Assembly (NCBI GenBank): GCA_949294085.1
Contig: CASFFX010000001.1
Coordinates: 28,369-92,368 of the forward strand
DNA length: 64,000 nt
Direction of reading: 5' to 3'
From: an uncultured bacterium
GTDB taxonomy: Bacteria; Elusimicrobiota; Elusimicrobia; Elusimicrobiales; Elusimicrobiaceae
Shown here one piece after another: positions 24,597-33,666 of this stretch (position 1 is its first letter; each line of letters begins with the position of its first letter). The notes beneath the pieces were generated by a model that worked only from the letters and a program-made list of their open reading frames with translations, searched no databases and was not told the origin of the DNA. The translations under genes were made by a program, and so were the position numbers.

Positions 24597-25562
24597 TTAA
24601 TCCAGCTTCACCAGTTCGTACTGGTCGTTTCCCATCCCCATTTCCTTCATATACGAAAGCTGCCGCAGCCCCTTGCGCGATTCAATGCGTTCCTTCAAAT
24701 CGTGTGATTCTTCATCCGGCAGGGCATACACCATGTCCACCGACGCTTGGTCCACCGCCAAAATATCGGTGGAAGCCAAAATGCCCACATTGCGCGTTTT
24801 GGGTTCCGCGGCGGACGTGCCCGCACAATCGCAATCCACCGACATATTGCGCAGTACATTAATGTACACAATGTGCTTGCCAAAATGGTCGGTTACGGCT
24901 TTGCCGCCTTCCACCATGTGTTCCATAAACAGCTCTTTATTGGCGCGCCACAAATCGGCGCCGTTGCTGCCATGCTGCATGGCTTTGCCCACCTTGGCAT
25001 CGGCACAGCCGATGGCAATGTTCTTAAGCGAACCGCCAAAACCGCCCATGGTGTGCCCCTTAAAATGGGTCAGCACGACCATCGAGTCGTAATTCAGCAA
25101 GTTCTTTCCCACGGACATTTCCTTAAAATGCTTGCCGCCTTTAATCGGCAGCATGACCGCGCCGTCCTCGTCCATAATGTCCACTTTGCAAAAATCCCAC
25201 CCGTTGGTTTTAAGGGTTTGGCGGTGCAGTTCGGTGGTGTGGCGGCCCCCTTCGTAGAGCGTGTTGGTTTCCACAATGTTGCTGTTGGGGATGTGCTGCT
25301 GAAGCGCTTTGACCATATCGCGCGGGATGATATTGGGCCCGTGCGGCTCGCCGGTGTGTACTTTGATGGCTACTTTGCCGGTAATATCCTGCGAAATTTT
25401 ATCGTAAATTTTTACCAGTCCTTTCGGGCTGATGTCCGTCGTAAAATAGACCACGGCTTTTTCCGGCGTCGGGGCCGGCTGTTTTTCAGCGGGTCTGTCG
25501 GTTCCGCAAGCGGCCAGGCATACACTGGCCAACAGGCAAAACCCCCATTTCCAATTTTTCAT
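24597..25562 (-). CDS. DUF362-family lipoprotein
   Basis: 321 residues with a lipoprotein signal (LAAC, Cys19). The rest is one DUF362 domain: VAIKVHTGEPHGPNIIPRDM, THFKGHTMGGFGGSLKN, and the cysteine motif DCDCAGTSAAE near residue 240. DUF362 proteins often carry Fe-S clusters or ferredoxin domains; here no extra ferredoxin domain is present. It is encoded divergently from PFOR, with 283 bp between, which may or may not reflect a redox link. Its function is unknown. Confidence 0.85.
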   Translation of the reverse strand: MKNWKWGFCLLASVCLAACGTDRPAEKQPAPTPEKAVVYFTTDISPKGLVKIYDKISQDITGKVAIKVHTGEPHGPNIIPRDMVKALQQHIPNSNIVETNTLYEGGRHTTELHRQTLKTNGWDFCKVDIMDEDGAVMLPIKGGKHFKEMSVGKNLLNYDSMVVLTHFKGHTMGGFGGSLKNIAIGCADAKVGKAMQHGSNGADLWRANKELFMEHMVEGGKAVTDHFGKHIVYINVLRNMSVDCDCAGTSAAEPKTRNVGILASTDILAVDQASVDMVYALPDEESHDLKERIESRKGLRQLSYMKEMGMGNDQYELVKLD

Positions 25563-25697
25563 ACTCCCTCCTTACAAGTGCTGGGTCAAAAAGACCTTTT
25601 TTTATTGTACCAGTTAAAGCGAACTCCAGGTCAAGCTTTTTGCCGTTTCCCGTCTATACAAGGCGCCTGGTTTTCCCCCTGCCAAATCCGGACGTCC

Positions 25698-25723
25698 GTT
25701 TATTTACCGAGCGGTAAATAAAC
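25698..25723. promoter_or_regulatory. Palindromic operator upstream of PFOR
   Basis: A perfect 11-bp inverted repeat, GTTTATTTACC and GGTAAATAAAC, separated by GAGC. It lies about 120 bp before the PFOR start and just upstream of a candidate promoter (TTTGCC at 25724-25729 and TATACA after 16 bp). A dyad with a 4-bp centre and a core ACCGAGCGGT looks like a TetR-type operator. It does not match the Rex consensus. A regulator gene is not adjacent. Confidence 0.6.
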
Positions 25724-25845
25724 GTTTGCCAAATACAGGCCAAAGTTATACAATATATACAAGCCGGAGTATCCCTCTGGGCTGGCGTGTTTGTCATACA
25801 CGCAAACAGACCGTTTTAATTTACGCAAAAGGAGACTTCTCTATT

Positions 25846-28800
25846 ATGGCTAAACTAGTTGCTATGGACGGCAACGGCGCAGTATCCCACGTCGCCCATG
25901 CTACCAACGAAGTAATCGCTATTTACCCGATTACCCCGTCTTCCACGATGGGCGAAATCTGTGACGCCAAAAGCGCCAAAGGCGAAACCAACATTTGGGG
26001 CAACGTCCCGTCCGTAAGCGAGCTGCAGTCCGAAGGCGGCGCTTCCGGTGCGGTACACGGTTCGCTGACCGCCGGCGCGCTGACCACTACCTTTACTGCT
26101 TCTCAGGGTTTGCTGCTGATGATCCCGAATATGTACAAAATCGCCGGTGAACTGACGCCGACCGTGTTCCACGTGTCCGCGCGTGCGGTTGCCACGACGG
26201 CGTTGTCCATTTTCGGCGACCACTCCGACGTCATGGCCGTCCGCCAGACCGGCTGGGCCATGCTCTGCTCCGACAACCCGCAGGAAGCCATGGACATGGC
26301 GCTTATCGCCCAAGCCTCTACCTTGCGCGCCCGCGTGCCGTTTGTGCACTTCTTTGACGGTTTCCGCACCAGCCACGAACTGAATATGGTGGAACCCTTG
26401 ACCAAAGACCAAATGCACGAAATGATTGACGACAAACTCGTCGCCGAACACAAATCCCGCGGTTTAAACCCGGAACACCCCACCGTGCGCGGCACCGCCG
26501 CCAACCCGGATGTGTACTTCCAGGAACGCGAAGCCGTCAACAAATTCTACAACGCCGTCCCCGGCATTGTGAAGGAAGAAATGGCCAAATTTGAAAAAAT
26601 CGCCGGCCGCCACTACGAACTGTTCCAATATGTAGGCGACGCCGATGCCGAACGCATGATTGTCATTATGGGTTCCGGCGCGGACGTAGCGCAAAACGCG
26701 GTGGAAGCGATGCAGGGCCAAAAAGTGGGCGTATTGAAAGTAAAATTGTTCCGCCCCTTCTCCATTGCGGATTTTGTAAAAGCGATCCCGGCCACCGTCA
26801 AGAAAATTGCGGTGATGGACCGCACCAAAGAACCCGGCGCCTTGGGCGAACCTTTGTTCCAAGACGTCTGCGCCGCGTTCTTGACCGACGAAGCCAAAGC
26901 CAAATTCCCGGCCACTCCGCTCATCATCGGCGGCCGCTACGGGATCGGCTCCAAAGACTTTACGCCTTCCCACGTCAAAGCCGTGTTTGACAATTTGGCC
27001 TCCAACGAGCCCAAAAAACACTTTACGGTGGGCATCAAAGACGATTTGACGAACCTCTCTCTGCCCGAAACCAAACTGGAAAACAAAGCCGCCAACGACA
27101 TTTTCGCCGCTTTGTTCTACGGCCTGGGTTCCGACGGCACCGTGGGCGCCAACAAGAACACGATGAAAATCATTAGCGCCAACGGATTCTTTGCGCAAGG
27201 GTACTTTGTGTACGACTCCAAAAAATCCGGCTCTATGACGACGTCCCACATCCGCTTCGGCAAAAAATACATCCGCGCGCCGTACCTGATTCAATCGGCG
27301 GACTTTATCGGCGTGCATATGTTTGACTTCTTGGAAAAATACGATGTGTTGGGCAAAGCCAAAGTCGGCGCCACCGTGCTGATCAACTCGCCCTACAACG
27401 CCCAGGAAGTATGGAACCACCTGACCGCTGAAGTGCAAAAAATCATCATTGACCGCAAACTCAAAGTGTACGTGATTGACGCTTCCGAAATTGCGCTCAA
27501 AACCGGTATGGGCAGCCGCACCAATACCATTATGCAAACGGCCTTCTTCGGAATTGCGGGCGTAATCCCGACCGAAAAAGCCATTGCCGATATTAAAGAA
27601 GCCATCAAGAAAACCTATTCCAAAAAAGGCGAAGAAGTGGTGCAGAAAAACTACAAAGCGGTAGATGCCGCGTTGGCGGGCCTGCAGGAAGTAAAATATC
27701 CGGCGGAAGTAACCTCCAAGCTGCACACCAAAGCCCCGGTCCCGGCGGAAGCTCCGGCGTTTGTCAAAGACGTCTTGGGCGAAATGATTGCCGGCCGCGG
27801 CGACGATCTGCCCACCTCGGCCATGCCGGAAGGCGGCGTGTATCCGACGGGTACCACCCAATACGAAAAACGCAACATCGCCATCATGGTACCGCAATGG
27901 GATCCCAACACCTGCATCCAGTGCGGTTTCTGCTCCATGGTGTGCCCGCATGCGGCCATCCGCATTAAAGCCTATGACGGCGCGGCGTTGAAAGACGCTC
28001 CCAAAACCTTCAAATCTGCCGACGGCAAAGCCGACTTGGCCGGCCTCAAATTCACCGTTCAGGTAGCGGTGGAAGACTGCACCGGCTGCGGCGCCTGCAT
28101 TTACAACTGCCCGGCGAAGAACAAAGAAAACCCGGAAAAGAAAGCCATCAATATGGTGCACCAGCTGTCCGTTCGCGAAAACGAAATTGACAACTTCGCT
28201 TTCTTCCTGGGCCTCAAACAAGCCGAAGTAAAGACCAAAAAGGAATCCGTCAAAGGTTCCCAGATGAGAAAACCGCTGTTTGAGTTCTCCGGTGCCTGCG
28301 CGGGCTGCGGCGAAACGCCTTACGTCAAACTCTTGACGCAGCTGTTCGGCGACCGCTTGGCCATTGCCAACGCCACGGGCTGCTCGTCCATTTACGGCGG
28401 CAACCTGCCCACCACGCCTTATTGCAAACGCGAGGACGGCAAAGGGCCGGCGTGGTCTAACTCCTTGTTTGAAGACAACGCCGAATTCGGCTTGGGTATG
28501 CGCTTGGCGTTTGACCAGTTAAACCACGACGCCAAAGCGTTGCTGACCACGGCCAAAGAAGGCGGGCTGAAAGAACATGCCGCTTTGATTGACGCCATTT
28601 TGAACGCCGACCAATCCACCGACGCGGGTGTAGAAGCCCAGCGCAAGAACGTGGCCGACCTCAAAGCCGTCTTGGAAAAAGGCGCCGAAAAAGGCTGCGA
28701 AGAATGCAAACGCCTCTTGAGCTTGGCCGATTACCTCGTCCGCAAATCCGTGTGGATTTTGGGCGGCGACGGCTGGGCCTATGATATCGGCTACGGCGGT

Positions 28801-29415
28801 TTGGACCATGTGCTGGCCAGCGGCAAGAACATCAAAATCTTGGTGCTGGATACGGAAGTGTACTCCAACACCGGCGGGCAGATGTCCAAAGCTACGCCAC
28901 TGGGCGCCAAAGCCTTGTTCGCCGCGGGCGGCAAAACCATGCCGAAGAAAGACCTGGGCATGATGGCCATGACCTACGGCAACATCTACGTGGCGCAGGT
29001 AGCCATGGGCGCCAACATGAACCAGACCATCCAAGCCTTGGCGGAAGCCGATGCGTACGACGGTCCGGCGTTGGTGATTGCCTACTCGCACTGCATTGCG
29101 CACGGGATTGATATGTCCAAAGGTATGGGCGAAGCCAAACGCGCCGTACAAGCCGGCCGCTGGATCCTGTACCGCTTCAACCCCGAAGCCCGCTACGAAG
29201 GCAAGAACCCCTTGCATGTGGACAGCCCGTTAACGGAACCCACGCTCCCGCTGGTGGACTATATGAGCGGCGAAAACCGCTTCAAAGGCCTGATGCGGGA
29301 TAACCCGGAACTCGCGAAAGAACTGATTAAACGCGCAGAATCCGAGTATGCCTGGAGACGCGACCTGTACAAACAACTGGCCGCCATGCAGCCTGCCGAA
29401 AAGGTTGTAAAATAG
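25846..29415 (+). CDS. nifJ: Pyruvate:ferredoxin (flavodoxin) oxidoreductase
   Basis: A 1,189-residue single-chain PFOR, standard for the homodimeric type. It oxidatively decarboxylates pyruvate to acetyl-CoA and CO2, reducing ferredoxin, in the cytoplasm of anaerobes. Domain I starts at MAKLVAMDGNGAVSHVA with the ITPSSTMGE pyruvate-binding motif. The ferredoxin-like domain has two 4Fe-4S motifs, CIQCGFCSMVCP (about 690) and CTGCGACIYNCP (about 745). The TPP domain has CAGCGE (about 818) and GDGWAYDIGYGG (about 974). The start is chosen for its AAAGGAG site. The codon usage is strongly biased, suggesting high expression. Confidence 0.97.
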   Translation: MAKLVAMDGNGAVSHVAHATNEVIAIYPITPSSTMGEICDAKSAKGETNIWGNVPSVSELQSEGGASGAVHGSLTAGALTTTFTASQGLLLMIPNMYKIAGELTPTVFHVSARAVATTALSIFGDHSDVMAVRQTGWAMLCSDNPQEAMDMALIAQASTLRARVPFVHFFDGFRTSHELNMVEPLTKDQMHEMIDDKLVAEHKSRGLNPEHPTVRGTAANPDVYFQEREAVNKFYNAVPGIVKEEMAKFEKIAGRHYELFQYVGDADAERMIVIMGSGADVAQNAVEAMQGQKVGVLKVKLFRPFSIADFVKAIPATVKKIAVMDRTKEPGALGEPLFQDVCAAFLTDEAKAKFPATPLIIGGRYGIGSKDFTPSHVKAVFDNLASNEPKKHFTVGIKDDLTNLSLPETKLENKAANDIFAALFYGLGSDGTVGANKNTMKIISANGFFAQGYFVYDSKKSGSMTTSHIRFGKKYIRAPYLIQSADFIGVHMFDFLEKYDVLGKAKVGATVLINSPYNAQEVWNHLTAEVQKIIIDRKLKVYVIDASEIALKTGMGSRTNTIMQTAFFGIAGVIPTEKAIADIKEAIKKTYSKKGEEVVQKNYKAVDAALAGLQEVKYPAEVTSKLHTKAPVPAEAPAFVKDVLGEMIAGRGDDLPTSAMPEGGVYPTGTTQYEKRNIAIMVPQWDPNTCIQCGFCSMVCPHAAIRIKAYDGAALKDAPKTFKSADGKADLAGLKFTVQVAVEDCTGCGACIYNCPAKNKENPEKKAINMVHQLSVRENEIDNFAFFLGLKQAEVKTKKESVKGSQMRKPLFEFSGACAGCGETPYVKLLTQLFGDRLAIANATGCSSIYGGNLPTTPYCKREDGKGPAWSNSLFEDNAEFGLGMRLAFDQLNHDAKALLTTAKEGGLKEHAALIDAILNADQSTDAGVEAQRKNVADLKAVLEKGAEKGCEECKRLLSLADYLVRKSVWILGGDGWAYDIGYGGLDHVLASGKNIKILVLDTEVYSNTGGQMSKATPLGAKALFAAGGKTMPKKDLGMMAMTYGNIYVAQVAMGANMNQTIQALAEADAYDGPALVIAYSHCIAHGIDMSKGMGEAKRAVQAGRWILYRFNPEARYEGKNPLHVDSPLTEPTLPLVDYMSGENRFKGLMRDNPELAKELIKRAESEYAWRRDLYKQLAAMQPAEKVVK

Positions 29416-29425
29416 TTTGAAGCTA

Positions 29426-29459
29426 CAAAAAACCCCAGCCGCAAGGCTGGGGTTTTTTT
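29426..29459 (+). terminator. Intrinsic terminator of PFOR
   Basis: Stem AAAACCCCAGCC with GGCTGGGGTTTT, loop GCAA, then T-run. Confidence 0.92.
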
Positions 29460-29584
29460 ATGGATACCAATTGCTTAGAAAACTTCCTCCGAGTGGATTT
29501 TTTACCGCTTCTGATGAACCGATTTGCCCCAGGCAGGCTAGCGGGGGCGTTTTTTGCAAAAGCCGTCAATAAAACGGGCTGATT

Positions 29585-30124
29585 TCAGGACGGAACCGTG
29601 TAATAAGTCATAGAGTCCGTTTGTGAATACAATGTCCCCCCCAAGCTTCCGCATACTTTTACCCAACGGCCCGCTGTGGCACCGCACAGGGTTAAATCAC
29701 GATTCAAATAAAACTGGAATTCTACCGTTGCATTTCCGGTTTGCCGCCCCTGCAAGTACAGATGCAAAATCCCTTGCCAGGCATTTAAGGAAACGATAAC
29801 ATTTTCTTCACAGCGATAAGTGCCCCTTCCGCCTCGATCTTCATACGACATATTGTCAAAAGTACACCCGGGCACGGAAACATCCAAATCTTCTAAATAC
29901 GGGGTATATTTGTTATTTGCCATTTGATATACGTGTTCCGCTTCGGCCAACGCTTTTGCCCAGGTATAGATTTTGGTCAAGTGCGATTTATCTACGGCTC
30001 GTTGATATTGCGGTACGGCTATCGCCGCCAGTATACCGATAATTAATACCACTACAAGAAGCTCTATTAGCGTAAATCCGGCGTTTTTCCCCGCCGGGAA
30101 GGTTTTTTGATCATTTTTGCTCAT
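29585..30124 (-). CDS. Type IV pilin-like protein
   Basis: A 179-residue prepilin with a longer leader (MSKNDQKTFPAGKNAG) before FTLIELLVVVLIIGILAA; Glu5 is present. The globular part carries four Cys, including CTFDN and the late CGATAGRWVKVC pair. No ribosome site is evident before the start; an ATG two codons upstream (30130) is equally possible. The upstream region has a run of 12 T. The coding DNA is AT-richer than neighbours. It is the fourth dispersed pilin gene of the window. Confidence 0.85.
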   Translation of the reverse strand: MSKNDQKTFPAGKNAGFTLIELLVVVLIIGILAAIAVPQYQRAVDKSHLTKIYTWAKALAEAEHVYQMANNKYTPYLEDLDVSVPGCTFDNMSYEDRGGRGTYRCEENVIVSLNAWQGILHLYLQGRQTGNATVEFQFYLNRDLTLCGATAGRWVKVCGSLGGTLYSQTDSMTYYTVPS

Positions 30125-30257
30125 AAGCAAAATTTATCAAAAAAAAAAAACGAATCAAGGCCCTCTCATCTTAGGCGCGGCGCCGCAGCCAAAATTTTTC
30201 TCCTCACGGCCCCTTGACGCAAACACGCCCTCTCCGCCAACAGACGCCCCAAAAAAT

Positions 30258-30872
30258 TCAGCGTTCCACGGCCAAATATTGCTCCGTATGCGTCCAGTAA
30301 TACCACAGGCTCCAGCCGGCCAGTACCAAGCAAAAGGCCGCACCAAATACCAATATATGGCCAATAAGCACATCGTACTCCAAAAGGCCCAAAGGCTCCA
30401 AAATGTAATGCCAATCCCCTTTTACGGTTCCCGGAGTAAAATTGCTCATCATATCCGAAGACGTCAGCGGCAGGGCGCTGGCGCGCGCGTCGGCGGCGTA
30501 AATCCCGGCGCCATACAGGGCGGTAGCGAGCCAATACAATAAAAAAGGCTGTAAATAACGCCCCCCTTTTAACCGCAGGGCCGCCAAGCATAACGCCAGC
30601 GGCAGCAGCGTTTCCATCGCATTTCCGGAGGCATAGCACACCCACTCCCAGCGCAAGCTGCACCAAAAGCGGTGGGAAAACTCGTGCACTAAATAATTGG
30701 GCAAATACACAAACATATTGTCCAACGCCGCTTTTACAAACCCGCTCTGCGGATGAAGCCCCAACCACACCATCAGGCCGCCGCATACAAAAATGCTCCA
30801 AAATCCCCACTTAAAAAACAAAAAGCTTTGCCGGTAGGGGTCTAGACGGAATAAAAAATTTTTCATAGACAT
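30258..30872 (-). CDS. Integral membrane protein with HExxH motif
   Basis: 204 residues with about four to five hydrophobic segments. Near residue 65 lies YLVHEFSHRFW, a metalloprotease-type HExxH placed at a predicted membrane segment, as in site-2 proteases and related families. A second metal ligand typical of M50 (NxxPxxxxDGG) is not seen, so catalysis is uncertain. The start is poorly defined: no ribosome site precedes either ATG (30872 or 30866). It is divergent from the ankyrin gene. The family is not recognised with certainty. Confidence 0.55.
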   Translation of the reverse strand: MSMKNFLFRLDPYRQSFLFFKWGFWSIFVCGGLMVWLGLHPQSGFVKAALDNMFVYLPNYLVHEFSHRFWCSLRWEWVCYASGNAMETLLPLALCLAALRLKGGRYLQPFLLYWLATALYGAGIYAADARASALPLTSSDMMSNFTPGTVKGDWHYILEPLGLLEYDVLIGHILVFGAAFCLVLAGWSLWYYWTHTEQYLAVER

Positions 30873-30973
30873 ATTGTAACAAAAACCATTTTCCCTCTCG
30901 TATTTTCTTTTGCTAAAATAAAAGAAATCCGCCCGGCCGGCGCAAGCCCATAGGCCGGGCAAAAGGAATCAAT

Positions 30974-31702
30974 ATGAAAAAATTAGCCCTTATCGGCGTA
31001 GTGTTGCTGGTGATTTATTTGGGGTTTGATTACCGCACCAAAAAAATACAGGAATTAGGCGAAAACTTAATTGCAAATGCCTATTACGGCGATTTGCTGG
31101 CCGTAAAAAACGGTTTGGAGCAAGGCGCCCCGCTGGATTACGTACTTTCTTTTTACGATAAAAACCGCGAATACAGCGGGGTGGAATTTAACGTGCTGCA
31201 GGCGGCCGCGTCCAGCGGGAACGAAGATTTAATTAATTTTTTGATAGACCAGGGGTTGAATATCAATTATCCCACGGCGCAGGGCTGGACGCCGCTGTTT
31301 ATCGCCGTGCGGGACGGCCAGGCCGAAGCCGCCAAACTGTTGATTTTCCGCCAGGCGGACTTGAACGCCCAAACGGATTTGGGAGCGACCGCGCTGATCA
31401 TGGCCCTTACGCAAAAGTTTCCTTCCGAAAAAGCCCGCGAGGACCTGCTGGTGTACATGCTCAAACGCGGGGCGGACCCCAACTTGGCGGACAATTCCCG
31501 GCATACGCCTTTGTACTACGCCGCCGCCGTAAAAAATGACCGCGCCGTGAAACTGTTGTATGAATACGGGGCTATCCCCGACGAAAAAACAAAGGAAGAC
31601 ATCCGCCAGTTGCTTGCCAATCAGTCCGATACGGCTTCCAAACGGATTTTGAAATTATTAAAAAATCCGCCTCCTAAAATAAAGGGTTCCCTTTACATTT
31701 AG
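30974..31702 (+). CDS. Membrane-anchored ankyrin-repeat protein
   Basis: 242 residues: an N-terminal hydrophobic segment (residues 3-18) likely acts as signal anchor, followed by four or five ankyrin repeats. The clearest are NVLQAAASSGNEDLINFLI, GWTPLFIAVRDGQAEAAK and HTPLYYAAAVKNDRAVK, at about 33-residue spacing. Ankyrin repeats bind proteins; the partner is unknown. It is a single gene with AAAGGA before the ATG and a terminator after it. Confidence 0.85.
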   Translation: MKKLALIGVVLLVIYLGFDYRTKKIQELGENLIANAYYGDLLAVKNGLEQGAPLDYVLSFYDKNREYSGVEFNVLQAAASSGNEDLINFLIDQGLNINYPTAQGWTPLFIAVRDGQAEAAKLLIFRQADLNAQTDLGATALIMALTQKFPSEKAREDLLVYMLKRGADPNLADNSRHTPLYYAAAVKNDRAVKLLYEYGAIPDEKTKEDIRQLLANQSDTASKRILKLLKNPPPKIKGSLYI

Positions 31703-31708
31703 CCCATA

Positions 31709-31741
31709 AAAATCCCGCCGGTTTGAAGCCGGCGGGATTTG
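31709..31741. terminator. Bidirectional intrinsic terminator
   Basis: Stem AAATCCCGCCGG with CCGGCGGGATTT around a 7-nt loop, between the convergent ankyrin and OsmC genes. Confidence 0.88.
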
Positions 31742-31754
31742 TTTGAAACGAAGT

Positions 31755-32138
31755 TTATTTAATTTCCACCGTGTAGGAAATGTCTTCGCGCAGGCTGTTG
31801 TGCACCGGGCAGGTTTGGGCGGCACGGGCATAGAACTTTTTTTGTTCGTCCGTCAGCGCCGCAGGGAACACAAACGTCAGCCCCATTTTTACCACGCGGC
31901 TGTGTTTGTCGTCAAATTCCGGGTTCACCAGCACTTCCGTTCCGGTTACGTTTTCCCCGCGTTTGGAGGCCATAAAGCCCACCATCGTCAGCATGCAGGC
32001 GCCCAGCGCCGCCGCCAAGAGTTCGCCGGGATTCATATTTTCGCGCGGGTCCAAATAGGCGGAGTGCACTTCGCCCGTTTTGCCTTCCAGCACGCTTTTG
32101 GTTTGTAAATTTTCCCCTAATACGGTTTTAATTGCCAT
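31755..32138 (-). CDS. OsmC/Ohr-family protein
   Basis: 127 residues, from the ATG at 32138 with AAGGAGA before it. The first half has NMNPGELLAAALGACMLTMVGFMA, containing the first peroxidatic-type Cys; the second Cys is in AAQTCPVHNSL. This is the two-Cys pattern of OsmC-like thiol peroxidases that reduce organic hydroperoxides. It is the second gene of a tandem pair with the OsmC gene at 32180 (41 bp apart). Confidence 0.85.
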   Translation of the reverse strand: MAIKTVLGENLQTKSVLEGKTGEVHSAYLDPRENMNPGELLAAALGACMLTMVGFMASKRGENVTGTEVLVNPEFDDKHSRVVKMGLTFVFPAALTDEQKKFYARAAQTCPVHNSLREDISYTVEIK

Positions 32139-32179
32139 AGTTTTCTCCTTAGTTTTACAGGCCAGGCCTGTTTGTGATG

Positions 32180-32578
32180 TTACGACACATGGACCGTTAT
32201 TTTCACGTCCTCGCGCAAGGTTTGATGCACCGGGCAGGCGTGTACGGCCGACTGATAAAACTTCTTTTGCTCCAACGTAAAATGCGCCGGGAACGTGATA
32301 TCCAGTACAAACTCCCCCACCCGACGCGGATTTTGCGCCATAATTTTTTCTATCTTTACACACGTACCTTCCAACTTGTCGTTGCGGGCCGCCGCCATTT
32401 TGCCCATAATCGTCAGCATGCACGACGCAAAGGCCGAGGCCAACAAATCCGTGGGCGAAAAGCACCGCCCCTTCCCGCCGTTATCCGGCGGCAAATCCGT
32501 TTGAATTTTACTGCCTGTCGGGCCATGGACCAGTTCGGTCTCGCCGTCGCCCGTATAAGTACACGTAATCTCCGTCAT
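32180..32578 (-). CDS. OsmC/Ohr-family protein, paralogue of the neighbour
   Basis: 132 residues with FSPTDLLASAFASCMLTIMGK and AVHACPVHQTLRED, the two Cys regions of OsmC proteins. It is clearly homologous to the adjacent downstream gene but diverged, so the pair is an old tandem duplication. Both are probably cytoplasmic peroxide-detoxifying enzymes, useful beside an oxygen-sensitive PFOR metabolism; this role is inferred from the family. Confidence 0.85.
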   Translation of the reverse strand: MTEITCTYTGDGETELVHGPTGSKIQTDLPPDNGGKGRCFSPTDLLASAFASCMLTIMGKMAAARNDKLEGTCVKIEKIMAQNPRRVGEFVLDITFPAHFTLEQKKFYQSAVHACPVHQTLREDVKITVHVS

Positions 32579-32598
32579 AAAACGTCCTCCCGTTAAAA

Positions 32599-32625
32599 AA
32601 GCCCGCGGGCAACCCCCGCGGGCGG
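32599..32625 (-). terminator. Intrinsic terminator of the DnaJ-class gene
   Basis: Stem GCCCGCGGG with CCCGCGGGC, loop of five, with six T on the minus strand. Confidence 0.85.
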
Positions 32626-32632
32626 TTGGAAA

Positions 32633-33616
32633 TTAGCTGATTTGCGCCAACTTGGTAAACAAATCTTTTTGCTCCTTCGTCAGCGTGCGCGGCACGTCAA
32701 TAGTCAGCGTAACAAACAGGCTGCCCCGGGCGCTTAAGCCCTTGCCGCTTAATTTTAGCTTTTTGCCGTTGTGCGTACCCGCCGGCACTTTGACCTTCAC
32801 GGGGCCGTCCAGCGTGGGCACAAAAATCGTACCGCCCAAAGCGGCCGTCCACGGCATGATAATCACGGGGACGTACAAGTCCTCCCCTTCCAGGCGATAC
32901 ATCGCATGCGGGCGGATTTTGACAATCAAGTACAAATCTCCGTTGCCGCGGCGGGTGGGATTGCCCATGCCTTTTAATTTGATTTTTTTGCCTTCACTCA
33001 CGCCCGCCGGCAATTTGACCGTAACGGTGCGGCCGTTGGGCAGCGTCATCTGCATATTGCCGCCGCGGTGGGCGTCCTCCAAGTTCAGCGTCAATTCGGC
33101 TTCCACGTCGCCGGCCGCCTGGCCGGAGGCTGCGCTGCGGCCGAAATTTTGGCCAAAGCCGCCAAATCCGCCGCCGCCCATACCGCCAAAAATGCTTTGG
33201 AAGAAATCGCTGAAATCGCCGCCGGAAAAAGCTTCCGCGCCGCTGTTGCCGGCGAAACCGCCAAAGTTGCCGCCGCCGTCGCCGCTATAAGTATATTGCT
33301 GATACTGCTGATAGGGGTTCGCGCCGCCGTAGGAGGACGACGAACGCGCACGGGAAGAGGCTCCCCCGCCGCGGGCATAATCCTGATAGCCTTGTTCGCC
33401 CACCTGGTCGTAAATCGTCCGTTTTTGTTTATCGGAAAGAACGGTGTAGGCCTCGTTGATGTCCTTAAATTTTTCGGTCATTTTGGCCTTTTCCGATTCC
33501 GGGTGCAAATCCGGGTGGTATTTGCGGGCCATGGTCTTAAACGCTTTTTTGATTTCGGCGTCCGTGGCGTTTTTGTTCACGCCAAGGATTTTATAATAAT
33601 CTTTATATTCTGCCAT
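32633..33616 (-). CDS. Class B DnaJ/CbpA-type co-chaperone
   Basis: 327 residues. The J domain (1-70) has the HPD motif in KYHPDLHPES and YYKILGV at the start. A Gly/Phe-rich region (about 75-150) is followed by two beta-barrel C-terminal domains (about 155-320). The CxxCxGxG zinc repeats of class A DnaJ are absent, so it is CbpA-like. It would stimulate DnaK ATP hydrolysis and deliver substrates. It is encoded alone, with its own terminator; dnaK and grpE are not in the window. Confidence 0.92.
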   Translation of the reverse strand: MAEYKDYYKILGVNKNATDAEIKKAFKTMARKYHPDLHPESEKAKMTEKFKDINEAYTVLSDKQKRTIYDQVGEQGYQDYARGGGASSRARSSSSYGGANPYQQYQQYTYSGDGGGNFGGFAGNSGAEAFSGGDFSDFFQSIFGGMGGGGFGGFGQNFGRSAASGQAAGDVEAELTLNLEDAHRGGNMQMTLPNGRTVTVKLPAGVSEGKKIKLKGMGNPTRRGNGDLYLIVKIRPHAMYRLEGEDLYVPVIIMPWTAALGGTIFVPTLDGPVKVKVPAGTHNGKKLKLSGKGLSARGSLFVTLTIDVPRTLTKEQKDLFTKLAQIS

Positions 33617-33666
33617 AACTCCCCCTTCTTATGTATCATTTTATATAATTTTTTTAGGTACGCAAT

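Noticed and set aside
26464..28221. 585-codon minus-strand ORF
   Set aside because: It lies opposite PFOR, whose frame is certain. The product is a Phe/Gly/Val-rich shadow without motifs.
29460..29582. 40-codon plus-strand ORF after the PFOR terminator
   Set aside because: It begins inside the terminator T-run, with no ribosome site or promoter, and has no recognisable features.
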